Positions 8,969 through 16,783 of a stretch of DNA of 44,826 nt are shown here, in pieces; within the stretch, counting starts at the first letter, position 1; every line of letters starts with the position of its first letter. The stretch spans positions 1 to 44,826 of the forward strand of contig DASZMX010000075.1 in NCBI GenBank assembly GCA_035551475.1, written 5' to 3'. This stretch comes from DASZMX01 sp035551475 (GTDB taxonomy: Bacteria; Verrucomicrobiota; Verrucomicrobiia; Limisphaerales; Palsa-1400). Made by a program: the position numbers and the translations under genes. The notes beneath the pieces are model-generated. The model was not told the DNA's origin. It worked only from the letters and a program-made list of their open reading frames with translations, and did not search any database.

Positions 8969-10542
8969 GGCGTTGGGGCCGCCTGGGCCGGGCGGGCGTG
9001 GCGGTTTTGCGCCAAGCCGCGGAATTGGCGGAGGAGATTCACCCGCGCCCGGTTGATGAGAAGCAAGTCCGCCGCGGCGCCGAGCCCGCCCCACCACCAA
9101 AGCGTGGCCCAGCCGCTTTCCGCTTGCGGGGCGAAGATGGAATAGGCGGTGCAACCGAGGACAAAGATGGCGGTCGGCGCCCCCAGAACCAACGCCAGCG
9201 AAACCAACGCCGCGCGATTGGCTTTTCGCAATGCGAAACCCGCCCACATGCTCCACCACGAAAGAGCGAGGGCGTCCAAGACCAGCATGACGGCGAGGAT
9301 CAAATATAACGCCATGATTTTGGCGCGGTCGGGCGAGAAAGAGTGAAAATTAAATACCCACCCGACGAGAAGTTGCATTCCCGCCGTGGCGCCAATGGGA
9401 AAGGCGAATTGCCGCCACAACGCCAGGCGCTGACCCTGAATGATCGCTTCCTCGGTCAAAGGTGTGGAAAGCAGCAACTCGAGCGCGCCGCTTCTGCGGT
9501 CCTCGGTGAGGACGCGCGCGGCCGCGAGCGCAATCCAGCCCTTGAGCAGAAAGCTCAACAGAAAGCCCAGGGCAATGGGCGCGCCTACATCGCCCGAATC
9601 GATCCCGGTGACTTTGGCCGCCGCCAGCGATCCGGCCACGCACAACGCGAGCACAATCCAAACGAGGGCGCGCTGAAATTCATCGCGTCCGCAGCGCCAG
9701 AGGTATGGATTGATGGCCAGCAACTCGCGTCGCAAGCGCACCTTTTTCTCCAGCGAGCCCGCCAGGCGCGTTCGCCAATTCCCGGCTTCCGCGTCGCGCT
9801 CCTGCCAGGAGCGGGGCGTGATGAAACAGGCCAGGCCGAGAAAACTCCAGGCGTAGAATTGCGTGAGGGCGAAGGTCGGCCAGAAATAAGGACGGCCGCG
9901 AAACGCGGTCACGCAGGCGCTCACCGGGGTAAGCATCATCCACTGGTCTTCATCGCTGACAAATCCTTTCACGCGTAAAATGTGCACGACCAGCGGCGCT
10001 CCAATGGTAAAGGCGAGAGCGATCATCACCGCCACGGCCAAGGCCCACTGTTCATGCCGGCACAGGGCCGAGGCCAGCAGGCCGATGCAGAGGAAGAAAA
10101 AGAGCAGGTTGAGGGCGACCACCGTGACGCGCCACACTTCTCCCGAATTGACACCGCCGAGGAGGAGCGGGATGGCGAGCGCGGGAATGACCGCCACCAA
10201 GCCGTACACGGAGGCGACGGAATTGGCCGCGAGTTTGCCGAGCGTTACATCGTAGCCTTTCAAATCTGTCAAGAAGAGCAAGCCGAGGGTGCCTTCGCGC
10301 TTTTCTTCCGCCAGACAATCGCAGGTGGCCTGGACGCCCATGATGCCCGTGTAGAGAAACGCCAGAATGGCCAGGGCGTGAAACGAAGTGGGGCCGGCCA
10401 GGCGCGGCGTGTCCGAGGAAGCCGCGATGACCCAGGCGCAGAGCCCGGCGGCGAGCAACGCGCTCGCGAAACGCAGCCAATAGAGGCCCGGACACCGGGC
10501 GGCGGTCTTCAACTCCCGCTCCACGATCGGCAGAAACGTCAT
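8965..10542 (-). CDS. ABC-2-type transporter permease, paralogue 1
   Basis: The polytopic membrane protein has 525 residues and closely parallels the gene that follows. Shared features are the MTFLPIVERELKTAARCPG start, the AEEKREGTLGLLFLTDLKGY segment and a second LTEDRRSGALELLLSTPL motif in the C-terminal half. The two therefore likely form a heterodimeric membrane unit produced by tandem duplication. It starts 33 bp after pafA and is coupled to the second permease by an ATGA overlap, so it is probably the distal part of the proteasome operon. The ATPase partner must be encoded elsewhere. Any link to the Pup-proteasome pathway is inferred from position only. Confidence 0.85.
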   Translation of the reverse strand: MTFLPIVERELKTAARCPGLYWLRFASALLAAGLCAWVIAASSDTPRLAGPTSFHALAILAFLYTGIMGVQATCDCLAEEKREGTLGLLFLTDLKGYDVTLGKLAANSVASVYGLVAVIPALAIPLLLGGVNSGEVWRVTVVALNLLFFFLCIGLLASALCRHEQWALAVAVMIALAFTIGAPLVVHILRVKGFVSDEDQWMMLTPVSACVTAFRGRPYFWPTFALTQFYAWSFLGLACFITPRSWQERDAEAGNWRTRLAGSLEKKVRLRRELLAINPYLWRCGRDEFQRALVWIVLALCVAGSLAAAKVTGIDSGDVGAPIALGFLLSFLLKGWIALAAARVLTEDRRSGALELLLSTPLTEEAIIQGQRLALWRQFAFPIGATAGMQLLVGWVFNFHSFSPDRAKIMALYLILAVMLVLDALALSWWSMWAGFALRKANRAALVSLALVLGAPTAIFVLGCTAYSIFAPQAESGWATLWWWGGLGAAADLLLINRARVNLLRQFRGLAQNRHARPAQAAPTP

Positions 10543-10575
10543 CCGCGGCCATTGTTCCGGGCGGCGCCGCGCCGG

Positions 10576-12015
10576 TCAAACCGAATTCCCGCTGGAAGCC
10601 TTGGAGCGCCGCGCGGTCTTGCCGTTTTCGCCGATCAAGTGCATCCAGTGGTCCGCCTCGCGGCAGGCGGCGTCGAAGGGGTTCAGCAAATGCAGGGAGT
10701 TGCCCCCCTCCGCGCCGACAATTTCCCAGTCAATATAATAGCCGCACCCGGCCTGCTGGAGTTGCCGCATGGCGTGCGAGCGCACCGCGGCGCGGGTGTT
10801 CGTGGGCGGCGCATCCATGGCGCGGGCGGTGTCCGCGGCGTCGATTTCCCAAGCGGGCGGCGTCTGCGCGAGCGCCAGGCCCAGGCTGCGCTCCGGGTCG
10901 ATCTGGTGAAACTCCAGGTCCTGCGACTTGAGCCACGGATGGCTCCAGGGAATGCTTTCCTGCGCGCAAAATTGCGACAGCAGCCAGCGTTTGGTGATCC
11001 AATCCACCTTGCCCACGAGCCGCTCCGGATCCGTGCCCAGCGCCTCCAGGGTTTCCGCCCAAATAGTCAATAATATATCCGTCTCCGCATCGCGCCCGCG
11101 CAATGCCGCATGGGCCGCCCGCTGGTATTCCTGCAGGAGATGCACCGCCTCCACGCATTTGCCATTGGCCAGATGCACGACCCACGGCCCGTCGGGCTGA
11201 TGGGACAAATTCCGGAAGGTGACGACGGCATCAGCCAGCGCGGTTTTCGGCAGGCAATTCATTTCCAGCAAATCCAACACCAGGGAGGTCGTGCCGACTT
11301 TCAGCAGCAAACTGGTGGGCAGCACGTTGGTGTCGCCGTGCAGCAGGTGCAGGCGGCGGTATTTGCGGGCGTCGGCCAGCGGTTCATCGCGGGTGTTGAT
11401 GATGGCGCGGTTGAACTGGACCCATTCAAATAAATCGTTGTTGATGTAATCGGCGCGCTGGCTCATCTGGAACGTGCTGTCCAGCCCCGGGCGCGCCAGT
11501 TCGCCACGCGCCTCCGCGGCCAGCGTCGCGCCGACCCGTCCGGCGCTGGTGTAAATCATGCGCAAGGTGAGGAAGGCCAGCAGCGAATGGACATTCGGCT
11601 CGGTCAAGGGCGCGGCCCGCCGCACCAGATAATTTTCGTGGCATCCAAAAGTGGCCCCGGAATAGTGGTCGATATTGTTGCGGATGAAGCTGACTTCGCG
11701 ATCCATGCGCATGGTCTTGACCGCTTGCAGGAGGAGGGCGTCGCCCGCCTGGTCGTAGCGCAAGACGTCAAGAAGATTCACGCACTCGGGCGTGCAATAT
11801 TCCAGGTGCCCCATGTCAATATAGGAACGGCCGCCGTTGAAGAGAAAGCCGCCGTTGCCCGGCGGTTCGTCCCAATCCCGCTGATGCACGTCGATCAGCC
11901 CGTGGCGTTGCTCCTTGAAAATCCAATCCCGCACGCGCGCCACGGCGCATTGCGAGCCCGGAAAATCACTGGTCAAACACCCATATTCAGTTTCCAGCCC
12001 AACGATCCGATTCAT
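10576..12015 (-). CDS. pafA: Pup/UBact ligase-deamidase family protein (PafA/Dop-like)
   Basis: The protein has 479 residues, close to PafA length. The N-terminus GLETEYG supplies the first metal-binding Glu (Glu8). RSYIDMGHLEYC includes Asp67, equivalent to the essential PafA/Dop Asp. FGCHENYL and INTRDEPLADARKYRRLH follow, then GDTNVLPTSLLLKVGTTSLVLDL, all diagnostic of the glutamine-synthetase-like PafA/Dop family. PafA uses ATP to join the C-terminal Glu of Pup to lysines; Dop deamidates Gln-ended Pup and removes Pup. GCHENYL and a short loop before NGGRSY favour PafA over Dop, but it may do both jobs because no second copy is visible. It starts 3 bp after the prcA stop. Confidence 0.93.
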   Translation of the reverse strand: MNRIVGLETEYGCLTSDFPGSQCAVARVRDWIFKEQRHGLIDVHQRDWDEPPGNGGFLFNGGRSYIDMGHLEYCTPECVNLLDVLRYDQAGDALLLQAVKTMRMDREVSFIRNNIDHYSGATFGCHENYLVRRAAPLTEPNVHSLLAFLTLRMIYTSAGRVGATLAAEARGELARPGLDSTFQMSQRADYINNDLFEWVQFNRAIINTRDEPLADARKYRRLHLLHGDTNVLPTSLLLKVGTTSLVLDLLEMNCLPKTALADAVVTFRNLSHQPDGPWVVHLANGKCVEAVHLLQEYQRAAHAALRGRDAETDILLTIWAETLEALGTDPERLVGKVDWITKRWLLSQFCAQESIPWSHPWLKSQDLEFHQIDPERSLGLALAQTPPAWEIDAADTARAMDAPPTNTRAAVRSHAMRQLQQAGCGYYIDWEIVGAEGGNSLHLLNPFDAACREADHWMHLIGENGKTARRSKASSGNSV

Positions 12016-12018
12016 GAC

Positions 12019-12759
12019 CTAAAGCCCCAGGTCGCCCAGGGTTTTTGCCTGATACCGCGCGGGCCGCTCCAGCTTGCGCGCCAGCCAGCCAATCTCGACC
12101 ACTTTGCCTCTGATGCCCTCGCGCCACGCGGCTTGGCGCGCGCCTTCCTCGGGCCAGGTGTCCGCAAAGGATTTCCCTTCGCTCAACCGCTGCCAGGCTT
12201 GAAGCAGAATATCCACCACGGCGGATGGAGTGGTCTTTCCCGCCAGGGATTCCTCGAGCCATTTTTTGGCCGACGCCTCCGCCTCCGGCAAGCTCGCCAC
12301 GACCATGACGCCGCCGAATTGGGTTTGAAACGCGCCATCAAAATGGAGGCGAAAAAATAAATCGTGCGCAGGCTCGTTCCCCAGTTCCGCCAGCAAGAGC
12401 TCCACCAAAAAGGGCGCGCTGAAAATCTGCTCGAAATTTGTCTTCAACTGCGGGCTAAGGCCAAATCCGACCAACCGCCGCAAGCTGACGTCTTCCGGCG
12501 CGCGCGTAAAAGCCTCGATATGCGCGGCGTCAATCGCGGCCTGCCGGATTTTTTCGATGTCCGCCGGGTGGCCCAAGCCCGCCAAGGCGTGGCGGTCGAA
12601 AAGTTCAAACACCTTGGATTGTCCGCTGCCCACGCCCAGCAGCAGCACGCCATCCGGCAGGCTGACGGCAAACACCGGGGAACCGCCCTTGAGCTGTTCG
12701 CGGACGTATTCGCGGCGGTTGCCGATAGCCTCCAGCCACCGATAAGGTTCCTCGGTCAT
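12019..12759 (-). CDS. prcA: 20S proteasome alpha subunit
   Basis: The 246-residue protein has the layout of actinobacterial-type PrcA: a short N-terminal gate segment (MTEEPYRWLEAIGNRREYV), a beta strand GSPVFAVSLPDGVLLLGVG, KVFELFDRHALAGLGHPADI and a C-terminal domain. It lacks the catalytic Thr, as expected for an alpha subunit. Seven copies would form the outer rings and the entry pore. Start and stop are coupled to prcB (4-bp overlap) and pafA (3-bp gap). Divergence from actinobacterial PrcA is marked, so the call rests on the partial fold pattern plus the position between prcB and pafA. Confidence 0.88.
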   Translation of the reverse strand: MTEEPYRWLEAIGNRREYVREQLKGGSPVFAVSLPDGVLLLGVGSGQSKVFELFDRHALAGLGHPADIEKIRQAAIDAAHIEAFTRAPEDVSLRRLVGFGLSPQLKTNFEQIFSAPFLVELLLAELGNEPAHDLFFRLHFDGAFQTQFGGVMVVASLPEAEASAKKWLEESLAGKTTPSAVVDILLQAWQRLSEGKSFADTWPEEGARQAAWREGIRGKVVEIGWLARKLERPARYQAKTLGDLGL

Positions 12760-13529
12760 TCGCGCAAAAATTCTTTTTGTTGACTGTCGGTGATGGTTTC
12801 CACCCCGGTGGAGCGGAGCAGCTTGAGGGTGGCGAAGGTGTTGGTCGCGGGATTGACGCCGCCCGTGGCGGAATCAAATTCCGAAGCCGTCGCCAGGAGG
12901 CGCGAGGCGAACCGCACCGCTTCGCGCAAATCCATTTCTTCCGGGCGCGGTTTGCCGTAGCGTTCCTGGTAGCTGAGGATGCTGCGAATCGTGCCCGAGC
13001 CGGAGCCGGAAGTCGCGTAGCCGACCGCTTGGAACTGCGCGCCGAGCGGGTCGTAAAAATAAATCTGCGGCTGGGGAGGCGTCGCCGCGTGGTCCACGCC
13101 GGCGAAGAGCGGCACGACAATCCCGATGCCCTGCATGGTCATGGGCAAATTTTCGCGCAGCAAGCGGGCGAGCGCCCGGACGCGCGCCGGCAAACTCAGC
13201 GGTTGCAGCTGGCTGCGGCGATAATATTCAAAGGAGGTTTGCAGCACACGCGCCATTTCGAACGCGGTGGCGGGCACGCCGGCAATGGCCAGCAGCGAGG
13301 TGGGATCGATCTCGATGATTTTCTCGACGCGGTCGGTGACGATAATATTTCCGGCGGTGGCCCGGCGGTCGCCGGCCATCAACACGCCTTCCGCGCAATG
13401 AAACGCGAACACCGTGGTGGCCTGGGTTTGCACCGGGGCGCCGTCGTGGGCCGCGACGTGGGCGGACGCGAGTTTGCGCTCGGCCAGCAGTCCCAGGAAA
13501 TCACCGGCGATCGAGGACGCGCCGCTCAT
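12756..13529 (-). CDS. prcB: 20S proteasome beta subunit, propeptide-processed
   Basis: The 257-residue protein has a roughly 37-residue propeptide ending before TTVFAF. Cleavage would expose Thr38 as the N-terminal nucleophile. Catalytic partners are in place: Asp54 in MAGDRRAT (mature position 17) and Lys70 in VEKIIEID (mature position 33). A Gly-rich SGSGSGTIRS segment and the remaining Ntn-hydrolase core follow. It would form the inner proteolytic rings. The ATG overlaps the stop of the upstream tag gene as ATGA, and its own stop overlaps prcA, giving tight stoichiometric coupling of tag and protease. Confidence 0.95.
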   Translation of the reverse strand: MSGASSIAGDFLGLLAERKLASAHVAAHDGAPVQTQATTVFAFHCAEGVLMAGDRRATAGNIIVTDRVEKIIEIDPTSLLAIAGVPATAFEMARVLQTSFEYYRRSQLQPLSLPARVRALARLLRENLPMTMQGIGIVVPLFAGVDHAATPPQPQIYFYDPLGAQFQAVGYATSGSGSGTIRSILSYQERYGKPRPEEMDLREAVRFASRLLATASEFDSATGGVNPATNTFATLKLLRSTGVETITDSQQKEFLRE

Positions 13530-13696
13530 TGGCCAGTGCGCTGGCGGTAACGCTTGGCCTGGTCGGGATCGACCTTGCGCATGCGCTTGAGCAATTCCTC
13601 CGTGTTAGGTTTCTCGACTTTGGGGGCGTTGGGGCCTTCGCCGCCTCCGCCGCCGCTGGGCGCGAGCGGCCGGTTCTTTTGAGCTTGGTCAGGCAT
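13526..13696 (-). CDS. Pup/UBact-type ubiquitin-like protein modifier ending in Gln
   Basis: This 56-residue protein starts MPDQAQKNRPLAPSG, has a run of five glycines, then EGPNAPKVEKPNTEELLKRM and ends KRYRQRTGQ. The C-terminal GQ and the disordered, charged body are hallmarks of Pup. The RxRQRTGQ tail and Gly/Pro-rich N-terminus match the UBact form reported from Nitrospirae and Verrucomicrobia-type phyla. Gln must be deamidated to Glu before ligation. A purine-rich AGGAAG lies about 10 nt upstream of the ATG. The gene heads the operon tag-prcB-prcA-pafA, which confirms the call despite its size. Confidence 0.95.
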   Translation of the reverse strand: MPDQAQKNRPLAPSGGGGGEGPNAPKVEKPNTEELLKRMRKVDPDQAKRYRQRTGQ

Positions 13697-13759
13697 ATCG
13701 TAGTCTTCCTGTTTCCCTAAGGTGCCAGAAAAACGCCGAACTTCAAGTGACTGGTGTTG

Positions 13760-14638
13760 TCAAACAAAACGAGGCTCGTGCACCGGCCCCAACCCATGCT
13801 GCCGCAGCAACTCCATGAACCGCGCCAGCCCCCGCCGCTCCTCGGCGCCGAGATGGTAATGGATGTGCCAGGTCAGGTAATCCTTGCGGAAATTGTAATC
13901 AAACTGCGTCTGGCTGGCGATGATGTAGTCCAGCGTGTCCATGCCGAAATTTTTGGCTTCGCGCAGGCGGCGGCGCAACGGTTCGTTGGGAATGCGCCGC
14001 AGCGCCCAGACCGCATAGACGAAAGGAAGCTGCGTCAACTCATACCAGGCGGCGCCGAGGTCCCAAATTTCATGCTCATGCGGGGCGCGGACGAAATCGA
14101 GGGCGCGATCCCCAATGAGAAAGACATTGTCGAGCGCGGCGGCGCCTTCGTACGAGGGCAAGGGCGACAACTTTGGCGTCAAGCCCCGTTCCACCAGCAG
14201 GACTTTGAGGAGATTGAAGCTAGCCAGCGAGGCGGTGTCGCAAAAGATTTCCTCAATTTGCTCCAGGGGCTGGCGATGGGCCACGAAGACGCTTTTGACC
14301 TCCCCGAGCGCGGCCACGGCAATGCCGTCAAGAATATCGTAGCGATCATGGAAGAGCGCCTCCGTCACGCTCACCAGGCCGGCGTCGAGTTCGTCGGCGC
14401 GCAACTTTTCGGCGAGTTCCGAGGGGCGCAGAAACACGATCTGATCTTCCAGCCCGCGCGTGAGCGGCGCCGCATTTAAATACGGGACGGAGCCGACGCG
14501 AAACGGCGCAAGCGAAGCCTCCTGCAAATTTGCTTCCCGCTGCTGCAAAGCGGGGCGGCTTTCCCGCTCAAAACGGCGCGCCAATTCCTCCGGGGTTTCG
14601 GCCTGGGCCAGACGCAATTTGGGAAAATCTTCGCTCAT
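13760..14638 (-). CDS. mqnA: Chorismate dehydratase (futalosine menaquinone pathway)
   Basis: The protein has 292 residues from the ATG at 14638, which overlaps the mqnE stop as ATGA. The frame extends upstream but that part is shadow of mqnE. The family signature FRVGSVPYLNAAPLTRGLE follows a roughly 45-residue charged leader. LDAGLVSVTE, KSVFVAHRQPLEQI and a periplasmic-binding-protein-like fold pattern continue. MqnA converts chorismate to 3-enolpyruvyl-benzoate, the first step of menaquinone synthesis by the futalosine route. It is the last gene of the ubiA-mqnE-mqnA operon, 63 bp before the proteasome tag gene. Confidence 0.93.
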   Translation of the reverse strand: MSEDFPKLRLAQAETPEELARRFERESRPALQQREANLQEASLAPFRVGSVPYLNAAPLTRGLEDQIVFLRPSELAEKLRADELDAGLVSVTEALFHDRYDILDGIAVAALGEVKSVFVAHRQPLEQIEEIFCDTASLASFNLLKVLLVERGLTPKLSPLPSYEGAAALDNVFLIGDRALDFVRAPHEHEIWDLGAAWYELTQLPFVYAVWALRRIPNEPLRRRLREAKNFGMDTLDYIIASQTQFDYNFRKDYLTWHIHYHLGAEERRGLARFMELLRQHGLGPVHEPRFV

Positions 14639-15756
14639 GCCGGGATCAGCGGCGCGGGGGTGTTCCAGATGCGGATCGGCTGGTAAAAGGTGTCGCGCTG
14701 CACGGGGGTCAGGCCGGTTTCGCGGATGGCTTTGACCATTTCCGCCTCGGTATGGAGTTGCGGTGTTTTGGCGCCCGCCATGTGAAAGATGTGTTCTTCC
14801 AGAATGGTGCCGTGCAAATCGTCGGCGCCGTAGTTGAGGGCGACTTGCGCCATTTTCAGCCCCAGCCCAACCCAATACGCGGTGATGTGATCGAAATTAT
14901 CGAGGAACAGTCGGCTGATGGCGATGGTGCGCAAAGAATCGAAGCCGGAAGGCGGATGATCGACCGGGATGCCGTTGTTGTCGGGGTGATAAGGCAGGGG
15001 GACGAAACCGGTGAAGCCGTGCGTCTCGTCCTGGAGCGCGCGCAAATAATTCAGGTGATCGACGCGGTCGGCCAATGACTCGATATGGCCGAAGAGCATC
15101 GTGCAGGTGCTGCGGCCCCCGAGTTGATGCCAAGTGCGGTGGACGTCGAGGTATTCCTCGGCGGATTCCTTGCCGCGGGCGATTTGCGAGCGGACTTCCT
15201 TGCGAAAAATCTCGGCGCCGCCGCCCGTCAGGGAATCGAGGCCGGCTTCTTTCAATTCGAGCAAGGTGTCGCGCAGCGATTTTTTTGCGAGCCACGCGAG
15301 ATGCAGGATTTCAATCGCGGTGAAACACTTCAATTGCAGGCGCGCATCCACCGCGCGCAACGCCCGCAGCATATCGAGGTAATAGCTGAAGGGCAGGGAA
15401 GGATGCAGGCCCCCGACGATGTGCAATTCTGTCACGCCCACTTGCAGCGCGGCGCGGGCCTTTTGCACGATTTCCTCCGTGGTCAATTGGAAGCCATCGG
15501 CATCCCGCTTCTTGCGCGCGAAGGCGCAAAACTGGCAGCTGAGGATGCAATAATTGGAATAATTGACGTAGCAATTGATGATGTAGCTGGCGCGGTCGTC
15601 GTTCTTGCGGCGGCGCGCGAGCGAGGCCATGGCGCCGAGGGCATTGAGATCTTTGCTGGCGAAAAGGCGATGAGCGTCGTCGGTTGATAGGCGTTCGCCC
15701 GCCTCAACTTTTTCGTAGAGATCGCGCAAGCCGCCTTGTTGGAGTGAAATCTTCAC
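14635..15756 (-). CDS. mqnE: Aminofutalosine synthase, radical SAM
   Basis: The protein has 373 residues and a radical-SAM cluster motif C-x3-C-x2-C (Cys70, Cys74, Cys77 in CILSCQFCAF). The downstream LHIVGGLHPSLPFSYYLDML favours MqnE over MqnC. MqnE joins 3-enolpyruvyl-benzoate to the adenosyl radical from S-adenosylmethionine and forms aminofutalosine. The C-terminus (YGADDLHGTILEEHIFHMAG) is typical of the family. It overlaps both neighbours by 4 bp, so transcription and translation are coupled with mqnA and the prenyltransferase. mqnB, mqnC and mqnD are not in the window. Confidence 0.93.
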   Translation of the reverse strand: MKISLQQGGLRDLYEKVEAGERLSTDDAHRLFASKDLNALGAMASLARRRKNDDRASYIINCYVNYSNYCILSCQFCAFARKKRDADGFQLTTEEIVQKARAALQVGVTELHIVGGLHPSLPFSYYLDMLRALRAVDARLQLKCFTAIEILHLAWLAKKSLRDTLLELKEAGLDSLTGGGAEIFRKEVRSQIARGKESAEEYLDVHRTWHQLGGRSTCTMLFGHIESLADRVDHLNYLRALQDETHGFTGFVPLPYHPDNNGIPVDHPPSGFDSLRTIAISRLFLDNFDHITAYWVGLGLKMAQVALNYGADDLHGTILEEHIFHMAGAKTPQLHTEAEMVKAIRETGLTPVQRDTFYQPIRIWNTPAPLIPA

Positions 15757-16679
15757 CGTCTAAAAGGAGGAAATGGAAACACAATTTCGGTCAAAGTCAC
15801 GGCCAGAAACACCGCGCTGATAACGGCGTTGAGGCGGAAAAAAGCGTGATTCACCCAGTTCAAACTGCGCCGCCGCGCCAGCCAATGCTCCAAGGCCAGG
15901 CAGCCCAGAATAAAAATCAATCCGAAGTAATAGACGAGGCGAAAGCCCGCCAGCAATCCGAACGCCGCCAGAATCAGCCACATCACCATGTGCGACAAAA
16001 ATGCCGCCGCCAGCGCGTTCTGCATGCCCCAGCGCACGACCAGCGAATGCAATCCGGCGGCGCGATCAAATTCGTAATCCTGCAGCGCATAAATAATATC
16101 GAACCCCACCAGCCAGAATACCACCGCCGCCGCCAGGAGGATAGGCATGAGCGCGCTGTGCCCGACCGCCGGCCAGCCGTTGACGAAGGGCATCCATTGA
16201 AAACTGCCTTTGACCGCCAGCCACGCGCCGATGGGCGCCAGCGCCAGCGCCAATCCCAGGAACACATGCGTGAAGTCCGTGAAGCGTTTGGTCAGGGAAT
16301 AAAAACAAACCACGAACAACGCCACGGGCGACAAATAAAAGCAAATGGGGTTGATGAAGTAACTTGCCGCCACGAGGCCGAGTCCGCTGGCCAGGCAGAT
16401 CACCCATGCCGAGGCCAAGGAGATGTGGCCTGCCGGCAAATGACGCCCGGCAGTGCGGGGATTGGCGGCGTCGAAGGTGCGGTCGGCGATGCGATTGAAC
16501 GACATGGCGCACGTCCGCGCGCACACCATCGCCGCCAGGATGAGCAGGAAAAGACGCCAACCCGGCCAGCCGCGCTGGTCGCGCGCGGCCACCGCCATGG
16601 AGGCCAGTGCAAACGGTAAGGCAAAGACCGTATGGCTGAACTTGATGAAGGATCCAAATTGTGTGAGCGCGCTTTTCAG
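15753..16679 (-). CDS. mqnP: UbiA-family prenyltransferase (menaquinone, MqnP-like)
   Basis: Eight to nine membrane segments are predicted. Both Asp-rich prenyl-diphosphate motifs are present: NRIADRTFDAANPRTAGR and DIIYALQDYEFDRAAGL. The family attaches an isoprenoid chain to an aromatic acid in the membrane. Here the operon with mqnE and mqnA indicates the menaquinone precursor. The first ATG is at 16598, but the same frame remains open to 16685 and encodes FIKFSHTVFALPFALASM, the conserved UbiA N-terminus. The real start is therefore probably non-ATG; I placed it at a CTG at 16679. The exact start is uncertain. Confidence 0.88.
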   Translation of the reverse strand: MKSALTQFGSFIKFSHTVFALPFALASMAVAARDQRGWPGWRLFLLILAAMVCARTCAMSFNRIADRTFDAANPRTAGRHLPAGHISLASAWVICLASGLGLVAASYFINPICFYLSPVALFVVCFYSLTKRFTDFTHVFLGLALALAPIGAWLAVKGSFQWMPFVNGWPAVGHSALMPILLAAAVVFWLVGFDIIYALQDYEFDRAAGLHSLVVRWGMQNALAAAFLSHMVMWLILAAFGLLAGFRLVYYFGLIFILGCLALEHWLARRRSLNWVNHAFFRLNAVISAVFLAVTLTEIVFPFPPFRR

Positions 16680-16686
16680 TCGAAAT

Positions 16687-16703
16687 CATTCTGCGGCAGA
16701 ATG
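16687..16703. promoter_or_regulatory. 17-nt perfect palindrome between mqnP and GHL10 gene
   Basis: CATTCTGC-G-GCAGAATG is a perfect inverted repeat with one central base. It lies just 5' of the menaquinone operon start and 81 bp upstream of the plus-strand GHL10 gene. Position and symmetry suit a dimeric repressor operator, but no protein or second copy in the window supports this. Confidence 0.35.
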
Positions 16704-16783
16704 CGCGGGATTTACAGGATTTAAGCGGGGGAATTCGTTGGCGGGCGCGCGGATTCCTGATATTTTAGGGCGGTGATTCACGA

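Noticed and set aside
13735..13763. TTGACA on the minus strand upstream of the proteasome tag gene as a -35 box
   Set aside because: At 16-18 nt spacing only TTCGGC-like sequence is found, so no believable -10 box. A promoter in this 63-bp gap is likely but I cannot place it.
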